Below, one piece after another: positions 34,801 through 49,648 of a stretch of DNA of 64,000 nucleotides. A model generated the notes under the pieces. That model saw only the letters and a program-made list of their open reading frames with translations, did no database searches and was not told the origin of the DNA. The position numbers and the translations under genes are program-made. The number at the start of each line of letters is the position of its first letter. Within the stretch, counting starts at the first letter, position 1. This DNA comes from Colletotrichum lupini (Eukaryota > Ascomycota > Sordariomycetes > Glomerellales > Glomerellaceae). The stretch covers positions 4,588,001-4,652,000 of the forward strand of contig NC_064682.1 of assembly GCF_023278565.1 (NCBI RefSeq). The letters run 5' to 3'.

Positions 34801-37447
34801 ACTTTTTAAATAGGGTAATATTTCTAGAATTTTTAAATAAAAATAGTATAAATAGCTTTATAAAAAAGTTAGATCGATATATACTAAGGACTACTAAACG
34901 GTATTAGAACCGGCGCTAATATTAGTTTTAAGTTAATAGAATTTAAAAAAAAACATAACGGCCTATAGTATATAGCTAAAAGTCGTACTTATTAAAGCGT
35001 ACTATAGTATTAAAAAAGTAAAAAGGGTATACTAATAATTAAAAAGGGTATTTAGAATTATTAAAAAGAAAAATCTAAATTTTACTAACGACGAATATTT
35101 CTAAATAGTATTTAAATATTATAATAATATTATAAGGCCTAACGGGCTTATACTAATACTATTAGTATTTAGAGTATATTTAAAAACGACTTTAACCTTA
35201 TTATTATTATTAAATATAAGCTAACGAGCTTAAGTAGTTAAAAAAGTAATATAAATATTATACAAAGTAAGTATAAAAAGGTAAGTTAACGAGGTAATTA
35301 TTATATATAATAGGCCCGATATAAGGGGTAATTTAAATATATTACTAAATTTAGATATATAAGTATAGTACGAAATTACTTAATAATAAGCTAGGTTATA
35401 TAAATTAATTTTTATTAACGAGCGCTCTTACGTAGTTATAAGGGATCGTAACTAGCCCCTCGAAGTATTAATTATAATAGTTAGATTATATTATATAGAT
35501 CTTAATAAAGTAATTTTTAATTTATAAAAAGGAAAAGAGCTAGGGGAAACTATATAACCCGTAATAAAAGTAAAAGAAATTACTTTTAATAAGATCGTTA
35601 TAGTAGTATTAATAAATAATAAAGAAGAGGAAATTATTAAAAGGGTACTAATATTATTAATAAGATATTATAAAAAACTATAATAATAAGCCCTAACATA
35701 GCAATTTATTACTAATAACAAGGTAATTAATACTTTTTATATAGTAAAAAAAAAAAGCCGATTTTAAGTTCGTAATTAAACTATATAAAAAAAGTATAAT
35801 AATAATTATTAAAAAGCTATATAAAGAATTAAATCTTATTAAAGTAAATACTTTTTATAATCGAGGGGTCTGTCGATTTATTTTTTTTAACCTAAAGAAG
35901 TATATAAACCTTTATATATTTAAATTATAAATAGTTTATAAAATAAAAGGGAAAGGAATACCCTAACTATATAAGAAGTTTAAGTATATAATTTAAGAGT
36001 ACGGTAACGTTAAAAAAGCGACGCTACTTATATAATCGCTTATAATATAATACTATAGCTAATAGTTAATAATAATACTAATAATATTATTATAAAAAAG
36101 GAAATATAAGATTTAGAGCCGTAATATTACCTAGGCTTATACCTAATTAGTTATAGGGCTTATAAAAGAAATCCTAGCCTATTTACTAAAAAAATAATTA
36201 GTAAGTACTTAAAAAGTACGATTATTAAAATACTTAAGCTACTATATAGGCTCGTAAAATTAGGTACTTATTAATAAGCTACTTACTACGACTTTTATAT
36301 TAATTAATTATTAATAATTGTATTTACGTATAACCCGTACTTATTAATCTCTAAATATAAAAGTAACTAATTTAAAATTATTAAAATATAAACTAACGAT
36401 ATATTAAGCCTATCTAATATTAACTTTATAAAAAAAGAGGATAAGGAGCTTTAAAAAGCGGGCTTTATAACGAAGCTAAAAAAGGTCCTTATAATAAATA
36501 CCCCCCTAGTATTTAATAATAGAATTCTTATTATTAAAAAGAAAACCGTTATTTTTTAATAAAAAAGGTAGGGTAAGAAAATTAACTTTATTAATTAGAA
36601 CGTAATTAATATTAAAAAGTAATATAAAGCTAAGTTTACGCAAGGGGTATATATTATAAGTATATATTAGTTTAAAATAACGTTTAATTATATTTAGGTA
36701 GTATAGGCTATAAATCTAATTAAACGAGACATTAAAATACTTAATAAGTAATTTAAATAATAATAAACGAATCTTAATTAAAGCCTCGTTTACTACCTAA
36801 TTAACTTAGTAATTAATAAGCTCTATATCTTTATCAATAAGTTATTTATAAATAATAATAACCTTATTTCGTAATTAGGGTATATTATTATCTTAGTTAA
36901 CGAGAGTATAAATAAAAGTAAATTTATTATATATAATAATATAATTTATTACTCGTTAATTAAAAATAAGTAAATAATAAGAAGTATATTAGCGTTAGAG
37001 ATTTATAATATAATTAACGGCGTTAACCTCTCTTACGTAATTTTAATAATACTAAAAAAGATTACTAATTAACTTAGCTTTTTACTTATTTTAATAATTA
37101 TTTATACCGATTTTTACTCACTATATAAATACCTCGTTAAATTAGAGAAAAGAAAAAAGGCTTCTAATTAATATTATAGCCCTTAGGTAATTATATAAAA
37201 ACTATAAGATACTTAAGATCTATTAAATTAATAATAATAATAACCTTACTAACGCTTTTACAAAAATAGTACTTAATAAGGGGTTAGAGTAATTCGTAAG
37301 TAATAAAAAGGTTAATATATAAATAAAAAAATAAGTTATATAAAAAAAATAAAAAAAAGAGAGAAAGGGAAACGACTTAATAAACGGACTTAAAATCGAA
37401 TTATATTTCTAACTATAATAAGTAAATTAATAAAAAAAAAAAAAGTT

Positions 37448-37657
37448 AGTATTAAATTAGAAGTTTAATTTAATTATAATATATAACTAACTATATAGGG
37501 GCTAATTAGGGGCCTTATTTATAATTATTATAACTAGCCTAACCTATAGTTAGAACCTCTTTTTTATACTTATTACGTAGATATTTATATAGTTTAATTA
37601 ATCTCTTTATTAAATACGGTTCGAACTAACTACCTTATAATAGGGATACTAATAATA
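37448..37657 (+). repeat. 3' LTR of the Copia element
   Basis: Partner of the 5' LTR at 29752-29961, the same length with scattered transition-type differences. It begins just downstream of the degenerate Copia RNase H end, as expected. Confidence 0.85.
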
Positions 37658-37690
37658 AGCTAAAAGAATAATATAGTTTGTATATAATCG

Positions 37691-39768
<2,078 letters not shown>

Positions 39769-40485
39769 AGCCAATACTCAAATGAAGCTTTGTAGGTGAG
39801 ACTAGACATGGACGTAAAGGCGAGGCAGTGGATACAGCGTCGCTTTGCAAGCGGCCTATCAATCACAATTGATAATTTCAAAATACCAGATACGATTCTG
39901 TAGTATGCATTCGTGTGTGATAGCGGGCCACTGGTAGGCATTCTGTGATTCGTAACTTCACTATTGACTGGCTACATTATTATCATTTGCCCATGGATGT
40001 AGCAAGAGTCACGAAGAATCGATTCTCGCGCATAAGAGCATCAAGCAGACTCGAGATTAAGTACTTAAGAATAGCATGATTAATGAGTGTGTAAGATTGC
40101 CGGAACAGCTACTGCTATCCGAGAGACTATTCGCGTGCGTGAGACATCGTACGGCGACCTTGAAATCATAGCTTATCAGGGCTGGTTTGTGAGGCAGCTG
40201 ATCAGCAATTACTAACTAATTCTCGTTGTGCTAACATCGGAAGCCATTTAGGAACTTCCGAATGCGGCACTGTGAGCGGGGGTGGGGACGCGGGGTTCGG
40301 GGTGCAGGGTCCGGGAGCCGGCAACCGATGTGCCTACTGCAGTAAGAAACTCTCTCTTATCAGGTGATCCACACAGCTGAGCAGCCCTGTTGACTTGGAC
40401 TGACCGACGTCTGATCGTTTGTAGGAAGGCTTACGCATCTCCATCGCTCCACGAAAATCCTCAAGCTTCTCGTGCTCCTCACATC
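39769..40485. other. Intergenic region
   Basis: About 700 bp between the decarboxylase and the Zn2Cys6 gene; contains promoter and terminator DNA only as far as can be seen. Confidence 0.5.
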
Positions 40486-42941
40486 ATGCCTCGCCCCAAA
40501 GTCCCCGAGAGCCAGCGTCAGCGTGCTGCTGAGGCCTGTAAGTTCTGCCGCGAGGCCAAGAAGAAGTGCAGCGGCACTGCACCTTGCACTCAATGTGTTC
40601 GCCGTGGTCTTGAACCCGACTGTCGCATGACGTATCTACCCAGAGGTTCAAGAACGATAAGGCCCTCAATTACAAGGGCTAGTACTGCTGGTGGGCGAAG
40701 ATCACGCGCATCCTTCGAGCACGGTTCTATCACAGTGTCAACAGCCGCTTCCGGGTCATCAAAAACTCGTCCGCGACGGCATATTGAGATTGACAAGGAA
40801 CCGTCTCCAAACCCATTCCCAATGTCTCCTTCAGTTTCTCAACAAGAATCCGAAGAACCCTGTGTTGATGCGCATCAAAGTCCCATGACACCTCCTCGAG
40901 AATCACACACCAGAGAGGGTACTCAGCCAGAATCCTCTCTCCTGGCCAATCCAAGTAGATTACTCCGGAGTGCCCACGGTGAACAAGGTAGGTAGTTATC
41001 GGGCGGTTTATTCAACCTACTATCGCGGCACTGAGATTGCTGACTTTAAACGTACACATAAAAGTATTCGTTGGAGGCGCTGCAGCAATTTCGTTCCTTC
41101 AAACCGTTCGACAAGTGGTGGTGAGACAGATTGGCCCCTCACCTTTCTCTCACAATGATGGAATGGAAACGATGCTTGAGGCCGCGTCTCCGGAGGCAAG
41201 GCGGTCGATCTCATCAGATGAGGTCGTGGACTTGGGCGATCAGCAACGACTCGATTACTTGAAATGTTACTATACAATCGTAAGAGAACTTCCCTGCTCA
41301 AATATGATTGTAACTAAGTATTATCTTGCCACAGACGGAAGGTCTCATCAATATTCTAGACTCTGACGATCAAAGGGAGTTAATGTGCTTAACCGACAGC
41401 ATCTCTATCGGAGTTACATCACCCTTTGACGAAAATGCTTCCGCTGACAAGGCGGCTTGGCCATCAAAACAATCATCGCACCTCTCAGATGCCATCAGGG
41501 ATATGGTAATGGCAATAGGAGCACAGTGTAGCAGCGCACTAGAAGCTCAAGATCACAGCTTCACATTCTTTCGCAAAGCACAGCGACAAGCATTCTCTGG
41601 ACTGCTAGAAGATCCAGACTTAGACATGGTCAGACTTTTCTTACTCATGGCATTCTATATGCTTGGGAATTGCCGCAGGAATACAGCGTATATGTACATA
41701 TCCATTGCTGTAAGGGCTGCTCTTGCACTTGGCCTTCATAGTCAGACTATGTATATGTGTGAGCCGAAGTCCCATCAGTGTGGACTTTTGAAGTAAGTCA
41801 TCCCAAACCGAAACCCCTCTTTAAAATTTAGTCGTATCTCGCTCACATTTGCATCGCTTTAAAAGATCAAGAGTCTGGATCAGTGTGCGAATTCTAGACA
41901 AGCTAGTGAGCTCTCTCTTGGGCCGGCCTGCCGCCACGGCAGGAACGGATGCTAGGCCTCTGATCAGAGATTTGGCACCCGATTGCGACTATGGATCGAA
42001 ATATCTTGTGGCAACGTGTGAGATTGTTGAAGTCATCAATGATATCAACAACATCTTATATCACGGTAAAGATGTCACGGTTCCCGTCGTGGAACAGCTT
42101 CTGGTCAATATAGATAGCTGGAAAAGGAATCTGCTCATGCCCTTGGAAGGGCCGGAAGAGCTTGAAGCTCTGGAAGACTCCATCGAAGCCAACCGAATGG
42201 CCGTTGCCAAGATCCATGTATCTTGTCTGTATTATTTTGCTGTCACACTAGCAACTCGGCCGATATTCATCTCCTCCCTCAACAGTCAAGCAGGAAACAG
42301 GATCCATCACCCGCCGCTAGCCGCGGCGTGCATCGAAGCTGCCGTGTATCTGGCACAAACTTGTGCTGACGCTCTAAAGGCTGGGCTACTCGAGAGAAGC
42401 ATGTGTATCCTGAAGTAAGATTCAACCGGTTTGGTTTCAGCATCTGTGCTCTTTCTGCAAGGTTCGCTCTGAGAAAACGCTAATCATCCCACACAGAGCT
42501 TTAGTATTCTCTGCAGGACTCATTCTCGGAGTAGAGTGCTTCGCAAAGGTCAGCATCGATCTCGAGACCGATAGAGCATTTCAAGGAGCCATGGACGTTT
42601 TAAAATTTCTTGCTGGCCAAAGCCCCCAGGCCGCACATTACCTGGAAATATTGATGTCGTTGGCTACCGCCATCACAGAGCGTCGCTCAAAGTTGAATAA
42701 TGCTGGAGGCAGTCGTTACGTCTCAAGGCTCTTCAGCTTGGAGAGCCTAAGCAGTGTCAGCGCTGGCAACCCGGAGGGACATACGGAGGAGGAGCCATCC
42801 TGGGCCTCAACTCGGGCTGTGACTGAACAAGGCTCTTTTGACGTTTGGCCTGGGGCTGACGGGGGGTTGTTAAACTGGAGTGAGCTCCAGTTTGACGATA
42901 GCGATCTGCACATTGACTGGCAAAGCTTAAGTGTATTTTGA
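40486..42941 (+). CDS. Zn2Cys6 transcription factor (regulator 1)
   Basis: Exons 40486-40987, 41065-41279, 41335-41792, 41866-42414 and 42497-42941 give 722 aa; every junction is in phase. The zinc cluster lies near residues 17-45 (CKFCREAKKKC, CTQCVRRGLEPDC). A Ser/Pro-rich linker follows, then the fungal middle-homology region with FVGGAAAISFLQTVRQVVVRQ, LLMAFYMLGNCRRNTAYMYISIAVRAALALGLHS and RVWISVRILDKLVSSLLGRPAAT. The C-terminus is acidic and aromatic (SELQFDDSDLHIDW), like an activation domain. It is clearly related, block by block, to the regulator at 54494-57125. Its position next to the 2,3-dihydroxybenzoate decarboxylase suggests a pathway-specific activator, but the target is inferred from context only. 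Confidence 0.9.
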
Positions 42942-43452
42942 GACAGCTATGCACAGATTCCTCGACAAAAGGGAAATGCCAGATCGGCAATCGTCAGAAG
43001 CTGTAGACGTTCAAGCCGTCATAATACCAGACTAAAGTTGCCCAGAAAAAGAAGAAAACAGAACAACTCCCTCACAACATTGGACTATGGGAACTTGCAT
43101 CCGAAGAGACCCTGATTGAACTGCGTGTTCTTACCAACAGTATAGCGGATAAAATACAAACTATTGAAATGTGATGTGGTGACTTGGTATAGACGTGCGC
43201 CGCCAAGGGAATTGGAATCTGATTTGGGAAGCTAGCTTCTCAGGCACACATCTTGCGGGAACCAAGATCTAATTTGCTACTCTCCATCAAATGCTTATTG
43301 CTTCAAAGTCTTGACTGTCAAGCCATGTCGCGGTTTCGTGCATTGCTGGTCATGATGAGTCGTCGAGGCTCAAGATCACTGAGTAACGCGATCTAGACAG
43401 TTAAATGCGTGTGTAGATACGACAGCTATAAGCCTCCTTCTCCATTGTTCTT
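42942..43452. other. Convergent intergenic region
   Basis: About 500 bp between two convergent genes. No gene is seen. Confidence 0.5.
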
Positions 43453-44284
43453 TTAGACATCCTTGCTATTATTCCGAATCCAACATCCTGAGAAGCCAAC
43501 CCTGACCAGCGTTGCCTCAGTTCGGTTTGATCCGTAGATATCCTTAAGAAAGTCGGCACAATGCTCCGTGTGGAACGAGTTAACAATTATGCCATCAAAT
43601 GCGGTTCGTTCTTCGAAAAGGGTCCAGAATTGCTTTTTCCAAAGCATCGAACAATGGTTTAAATGGTCACGAATTGAAGTATAATAGACTTCTTGATCAC
43701 CCATTGCTTCTGCGGCTATGGGCTGCGTTAAGTTTTGACTGTAAGAGAGTATGCGTTAGTATGGACGTAATTCACAGTGACTTGAGTAAGCATTCATTGA
43801 CATACTCCGCGAAGGCATTCCAGCTATCGTCATCTTTGTATTCCGTTTCGAACTCTCTGTCGTAGCATTGTGATGGAACCCAATAATTCAGCAGGGTATC
43901 GTACTTGCAACCCATCTTCTTCGCCTCGGCTGTGGAATTTCCGCAAGAGATATATTCGGCGTTGGAAGTGACATTATGGAAAGCCGCGATGTAGTCACTC
44001 GATGTTGGAGTTCGGATTCCCCCATCTTCTCCATCGGTGACCTTGCTGCCCGTGTTCTGGGCCAAAGGACTGGGCACTAGAAGGTAGAATGCTGCGACCC
44101 ATAGAACAGATGTCGCGAGGAATACGAGGACGTCTCGAAGAAGCCTGCCATGGTGTGATGTTCTCAGAGGTTGTTGTTGGCGGCGGGAGCTGTCATTCTC
44201 CATCTCGTCTTCGGTGGAAGTTCGCTTGTTAGGGTCGTCCCGAAAGCCTAAGAAAGGCTCATGGTCCTCCTGTTTTGACCCCAT
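43453..44284 (-). CDS. Single-pass membrane protein with two HxxHC motifs (UstYa/DUF3328-like)
   Basis: Exons 43806-44284 and 43453-43738 (67-bp intron, GTATGT donor, TACAG acceptor) give 254 aa. The start is the ATG at 44284; an upstream in-frame GTG is not used. A cytosolic N-terminus of ~50 residues is followed by one transmembrane helix (residues about 52-70, VLVFLATSVLWVAAFYLLV) and an extracytosolic part with MGCKYDTLLNYWVPSQCYD, then HLNHC (185-189) and HTEHC (216-220). Two HxxHC motifs about 30 residues apart after a single helix resemble the UstYa (DUF3328) oxidase family of fungal RiPP and other pathways. The overall sequence belongs to a divergent branch, so the function is uncertain. 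I found no RiPP precursor with Kex2-type repeats nearby. Confidence 0.75.
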
Positions 44285-45302
44285 CGTGGCTTGTTCTGAG
44301 GACTTGTGGGGCACTTTTCAGGCTCTCGATAGCGGCCGCTTCGTCGTCGTACCTTCGTGATCGCTGATGATGTAGAGGTTAGGGAGAAAGAGAATGAAGT
44401 TCTCGCGAGATTTGAGCCTACCTTAGACTGCAAAACATCCCAGGGGTTCTCTCATCGTTGTGCGTTTCATAAGCTCGAAACAACGGATAACATAGCCACC
44501 TCTGTTTCAGGCCCATCCAGACATTGGTGAATTTAGCGCTCGTCCCATGTTGGCACCATACATGCAATTTGGTCAACGACAAGGTCTGAGCTCGACCGCG
44601 TGCGAAACATCAATGAGACGCATGTATCGAGGCACAGAATATTTCTTAGTTCTAGTGTAAAGCGGTCTGGCAAAATTGGTGAGACCCCAGAGATTTGAAC
44701 CATCTGCTCTCCTAATGCGTCCTGAGCTCGCACTTAAGTCATTTACGGGCGTTGCTCATACTCATAAGAGACTCCACCGCCGCAGCTACCGGACCCATCC
44801 TAGTGAGAATGCCAGGGTGACCATGTATTGGTCGCGATCCCCGTGCCATCTCTCTACTGTAATTATCAACACCAACGTTGCCATTAATGTAGAGGCGGCG
44901 AAGTTGTGTCGAACAAGTAGTTTTCTTTCGAATCGCACTACATCGCCGTATCTAGTTGTAACATCAAACTTGATTTCGTCGACTCATTAATTGAGTGGTG
45001 CGGACTCATTGCAGCTTGTAGACATGGCGAGTGCGCACGCATTAGCTGTTCGCATACAAGACATATTACATAGGTACGGCTAGCTGAAGCCATTCACAAT
45101 ACTTTCACTGTGCTGAATGCATTGATGATATCATTGGCCCCCGAGATATCCACAGCGGCAATCGACCTTAGGTGATCGACACAGGCATCTTGACATGCAC
45201 TACCATGGCCAGTGCATACATTCGTCACAATGCAAAAATCAGGTATCTTTCCCCAGTCTCCCGAGCGGCACCAAGTGCAAAATGCACGTATCAAAACGTC
45301 CT
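44285..45302. other. Intergenic region
   Basis: About 1 kb holding the promoter of the HxxHC protein gene and the 3' side of the PLDc_N gene. A stretch near 44690 resembles a tRNA T-loop but does not fold into a tRNA (see rejected items). Confidence 0.5.
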
Positions 45303-45725
45303 TTATGCGACCGCCTCGTATCCAGAGCGAGAGTTGTGGGCAGCGCGGTTCGAGAACAGCCAGTAGATGACCATGCCGACGATGGGGAAAAGGAAGACGA
45401 CGAGGCACCAGAGCACCTTGTGACTGACGGGTCGATCAGACTTAAGAACCTCAACTAAGCGGACGGAACTGTTAGCAAAGACAACATAGCTGTATGCAAA
45501 CAACGGAGTATTTGGCCGTCGAGGACGCTGTTTTGGGGGAGACTCACGGAACACGATAATATCCAGTACAAGGACTATGAATCCGAGGATGCCACCACCA
45601 GTGCCATACTGCCAGGTATTGCCGTGAGCTGCTGTGCCAACAGCGGGATCGGATGCCGGCGCGGCGACAGCCAAAAGCGCGAAGCAGAGCTGAAGGAGAA
45701 ACTGGGCGAATACGGCGTTACGCAT
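45303..45725 (-). CDS. Small secreted/membrane protein with PLDc_N-type domain
   Basis: Exons 45548-45725 and 45303-45454 (93-bp intron 45455-45547, GTGAGT donor, CTTAG acceptor) give 109 aa. The N-terminus is a signal peptide (MRNAVFAQFLLQLCFALLAVAAPA). Two hydrophobic helices follow (GGILGFIVLVLDIIVF and VLWCLVVFLFPIVGMVIYWLF), separated by the conserved VEVLKSDRPVSHK, then SNRAAH. This is the phospholipase D nuclease N-terminal (PLDc_N) membrane-hairpin family, common in fungi. The closer TAACAG acceptor upstream would introduce a stop, so the CTTAG acceptor was chosen; it restores the family sequence. Molecular role unknown. Confidence 0.83.
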   Translation of the reverse strand: MRNAVFAQFLLQLCFALLAVAAPASDPAVGTAAHGNTWQYGTGGGILGFIVLVLDIIVFRESPPKQRPRRPNTPLFAYSYVVFANSSVRLVEVLKSDRPVSHKVLWCLVVFLFPIVGMVIYWLFSNRAAHNSRSGYEAVA

Positions 45726-47430
45726 CGTGATTTCGTTCGTTGTCGAGAGGGTGGTGAATGTGATCAAAATTGAGAGCTTTCTGGTATGGAGGGACGTGAC
45801 TCGGATTGATAGGTATTGTGATGAGCAGTGGGGTGGATGTGGGCAATAGGTAGAAGGATGTCGCAACTGATTATTCACGTGGGGAAAGCAGTTGCATTAA
45901 TATTCACAACACAGCAATAGAGGTGACGTCACATGTTCGTGTCGTCTGACCAAGCTGTGCTTTGCGCTACGCCCAGACTGGTCCATCGAGATCTTGCGGA
46001 ACTTTGGCGGGGTTAATGATAGGCTGAATATGCTCTGCTGACCCCTCAACGGCGGGCAAAGACAGCAAGCCACAGTAGCTTACATGTGCCTATGGCATTT
46101 TGTCTCGAATTTCTCAAAGCGGATGGTGTTCTTCGAATCAAGCTCAGGCTCGCTGATTGGCTTTCCTCTGCTCCGAAGGGCATGCTCCGAAGGTTTAGTC
46201 GCGGCCCAACCCCCCGCTAGGTCGGGGCAACCCGTAAGGTGTACACGCAATTCGTCGGAGATTGATATCCGTATTGATTGTTGTTGACAAAGGTTTCGCA
46301 TTCATTGAGCTTCTTGGGACCGTGGGGGCTTGATCATATGTATGCTTGTAACGCGAATCTAGTCATGGCCTTCCAGTCAGTTCAAAGACGTTTGAGATGA
46401 GCAGCTGTTCACCACAAAAGTACCTAGAGCGTATCATGATTGGCAGTCTAGTCGTTCAGCAACTTCATAAACGATGAAAACACCAGGAAGCTACGGACTT
46501 GGGCTTAAGGCATTCGTCATGGCTCATTGACTGTGCAGTCCAGGGCTTGTATGAATTCAATAGTGTTACAGTCTCAGAGGCCACTATGCAAATATCTCGC
46601 TATGTACGATACGAAACTAGCAAACAGCCCTAGAGAAAAAGCTCGCGATGGATGGTACCGTGTACGATCGCGTTTGAAGCTGCAGCTAGCGAGCCAAGGT
46701 AATCGTTCTGCTGTGCCAATTGCATATCTTGGCTGGCATTGTATAGTTTCTCGCGATGAATGAGAAGGCCAGGTGCCTTGATGGGCGAGTGTTGACTTCG
46801 TGTGCTTGAAAATAGAATCAAACAATAGGAGCGGACAGACAAGGCTGAAGAGCTCGTCCCTTTCCCAGCTACCTAGTGTTCTGTACCGCCTGGCTGAACG
46901 ATATCGCAGATGCAGATCAATCACATTGTGCCTGCAACTGTTTCCTAGTTTCGCGCCCTCCACAGCCCAGGCAATGCCGTTGCTGACGTCCAGACTAGTC
47001 GCCTTATGTAGCGCAATGAGTCTTGTATACTTTTGCGGCTGGAAAATAACGAACTCTCATATGGTATTTCCGCCGTAAATATCTTCGAAAACCCGGCTCT
47101 CTTCATGATCATTATTGCATTTCTCTGTTTAGAGGCGGAGGCCGCAAAACATCAAATCGGTACCATGGGGTGGGTATGCTGGATGATGTGAGAATATCGA
47201 TGACGTAGCCTCTGTGTCACCACACATAAACCCAAGCTCGCTGCCGATGCATCAGTGCGAATGGGGAATGGATTTTGTGCATGTGATTAGGTTTTCATAG
47301 AGCCTGGAGCGCAAGGCCATTGCGTACCTCTTCCCTATCCACAAGTAAGAGCTATTCTGACTTCCTAACCTTTTGGACAGTTCCAAAAGCTCGACCGTGT
47401 TTCCTTCGCAGGCACTTTAGGAAAGCGATC
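45726..47430. other. 1.7-kb intergenic region
   Basis: Divergent region between the PLDc_N gene and the OPT transporter gene. No gene is supported; the open frames at 46.5-47.1 kb overlap on opposite strands and lack any recognisable content. Confidence 0.5.
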
Positions 47431-49648
47431 ATGCCTGGATTTCGAGATATCGAAGTAGCCAGCCGACGACACCGCAGAGCTTCTACCTCGAGGTCAAGGG
47501 AACAAGAAATGCTACAGCCCGCTTCCTCTTTAACTCTCCGATCCACGGCCGTCGGCATCATTGTTGGCTTCTTAATATGCCTATCCAACACGTATTTCGG
47601 ACTTCGTACTGGTTTCTTAGCCATAATGAGCCTTCCTTCAACCATACTGGGCTTTGCCTTCTTCAAAATGGTCCAAGATCATTTAGCTTTCCCATTCACC
47701 CCCCAAGAACATGCGACAATGGTTGTTATTGCGAGCTCTTTGGGCTTGATGCCTTTCACGATCGGATCTGTCGGGATTTTGCCGGCCATGGAGTTCCTCA
47801 CCAACGAATCGGAAAATGGCCCCTTCCGACTTGACTGGTCTCAACTCTGTGTTTGGTCCATTGGTGTCAGTATCCTGGGTGTTGCCGTGACCCTACCACT
47901 GCGAAAACGGTTTCTTGTCCAAGAGCCTTTGCCATTCCCATTTGGAACGTCGTCGGCGGCTATGATAGGATCATTACACCGGGATACTGACATTGCGGAT
48001 CGAATTCTCCGCGCTCAGAATGATTTGGATAGCACTAACGACAAGCAAAAGCCATCACTTGTAGAAGACTCAGTTGATACTGACGATAGCCTTGTGCAAC
48101 ATGGTTGGAGCCAGAATAACAAACTCATTCTCATCACATTCTTGTTTGCGGCACTTTACGTGAGCGTCAATTTTCTTGGACCGCCCTTTCGCCTCGCTGA
48201 CATCAAATGCAGTCCCTCACTGCATATTTCATCCCTCAAATACGTACCGTAAATATCTTCGGCAACTATCTTGCTCGAGAATGGCTCTTTTCTCTCTCGA
48301 CATCCCCAGGCTATATCTCCATTGGCTTGATTGTGCCTCCAGTCACAACCCTTTGGATCGTCGTTGGATGCTTGATTGGGTGGGGCATACTTTCACCTCT
48401 ATCCAAATTCAACGGATGGGCCCCTGGCTCTGTCTCCGACTGGGAAAGCGGCTCAAGAGGTTGGATCATGTGGATAGCAGTTGCACTGATTTTAGGCGAT
48501 ACAGCCATCACTCTTTCGACAATGCTCCTACGTTCCTTCAATGTCTATATGCCAAACTTGCTGGGCCTCACAACATACTTCAAAGGACATCTCCGATCCG
48601 ACAACGAAGAAGATACACAGCCTCTGATCAGGAGTTCATCACGGTCTAAAGCACTGCCTCTCCTTGGGTCTTTACACTACCGGGATGACAAATTAACCAC
48701 CAAAGTCTATCTGATCTGGATACTAGCCGGCCTACTTTTATGCTTCGCTTCTATGATCGTCCTTTTTGGGTCTTCAGTTCCAATATTAGCCTTACTGTTG
48801 GCAGTATTCACAATCTTACCGCTAAGTCATGTTAACATTCGCTGCTACGGAGAAACGGGGACTGGAGGGGCGGCCTATATTGGTATGTGGTATTTGCTCC
48901 AACTATCTGCGGTGATAATGGCTCTAACGCTTCGGGTATGTCATAGCTAAAATCCCGCAATTTCTGTTCGCCTTCCTGATACCTTCAACAAATCCAAACG
49001 CCATTTTACTCAGCTTAGCCGTTGCTGGTGTTGTTGAAGCAAGCGTCTGGCAAGCGGCAGAGATGATGGACGAGTTCAAGATGGGCCATCTTGTCAATGC
49101 GCCACCGATGTCTCTTTTCTATGGACAACTGATTGGATCGTTGGTTGGATCCGCGATATCGATGCTGGTCTACCGGCTTTACACCAACATGCTCGGCTTT
49201 CCGTCCAAAGACTTTCCCATGCCATCGGCGCACATCTTGATTTCAACAGCTCGGCTAGTATATGGCCGAGGCATGCCGCCTGGGCTACTCAAATTTGGCA
49301 TAGTTGCATCGGTTTTGGGTGCTATATTCAAGATACTCAAAGATTCTAAGCGTCTTAGTAGTCGCTGGTCTCCTTGGGTACCATCCAGTGTTGCGTTAGC
49401 TGCAGGTACGTCAAGCTGTGAAGACTAAGTGGATCCCAATTCTAACTGAGAGCACAGGCATGTATATTATGCCTGAAATGATTTTGGCGCAAGGAATTGG
49501 AGGTCTGATTCATTATTATATCCTTGGGCGCTGGGGTCGAGAAAAGGAATCGCGCCTCATTTCCACGGCTACAGGCTTTATACTTGGTGAAGGCTTGTTC
49601 AGCTTAGTTACCATGATCCTGCAGAGCATTGACGCGCCACATTTATAA
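47431..49648 (+). CDS. OPT-family oligopeptide/metal-conjugate transporter
   Basis: Exons 47431-48159, 48213-48882, 48947-49405 and 49458-49648 give 682 aa, with all introns GT-AG and in phase. The start is the ATG at 47431 (MPGFRDIEV). OPT hallmarks are LICLSNTYFGLRTGFLAIMSLPSTILGF in the first helices, AALY-SLTAYFIPQIRTVNIFG across the first intron, LPLSHVNIRCYGETGTGGAAYIAKIPQFLF across the second, and MMDEFKMGHLVNAPP then FGIVASVLGA near the end. It has the usual many hydrophobic helices of an OPT protein. OPT proteins move small peptides, glutathione or metal chelates into the cytosol by proton symport. A supply of tryptophan-containing peptides to the neighbouring kynurenine enzymes is an inference. 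Confidence 0.88.

Larger units (their letters stand above)
29752..37657 (+). mobile_element. RIP-degenerated Ty1/Copia LTR retrotransposon
   Basis: Two 210-bp direct repeats bound a 7.9-kb unit. On the plus strand near the 3' end, the mutated frame still reads as a Copia polyprotein end: an RNase H-type tail with KRLLINIIALR and a later NAFTK at 37.15-37.3 kb, and a reverse-transcriptase/RNase H junction resembling KFTQGVYIISICQP at about 36.63-36.68 kb. The reverse-transcriptase active-site aspartate pair seems mutated to QTND at about 36391-36402. The order RT then RNase H before the 3' LTR fits Copia in plus orientation. In-frame stops throughout make it inactive. The interior is longer than a normal Copia (about 5 kb), so something was inserted near its 5' side. 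Confidence 0.85.
29700..37690. other. AT-rich, RIP-like mutated block
   Basis: About 8 kb that is almost entirely A/T with pervasive TA steps, stops in all frames, and sharp edges to ordinary DNA. It contains the Copia element listed separately. The composition is what RIP (C-to-T within repeats, both strands) yields in ascomycetes. Confidence 0.9.

Noticed and set aside
44676..44760. tRNA-like GGTTCAAATCTC on the minus strand
   Set aside because: The five bases on each side of TTCAAAT are not complementary and no acceptor, D or anticodon stem can be formed.
43453..47430. RiPP precursor peptide to accompany the HxxHC protein
   Set aside because: I looked for a signal peptide followed by repeats separated by Lys-Arg sites and found none; the 109-aa secreted protein is a PLDc_N-type membrane protein instead.
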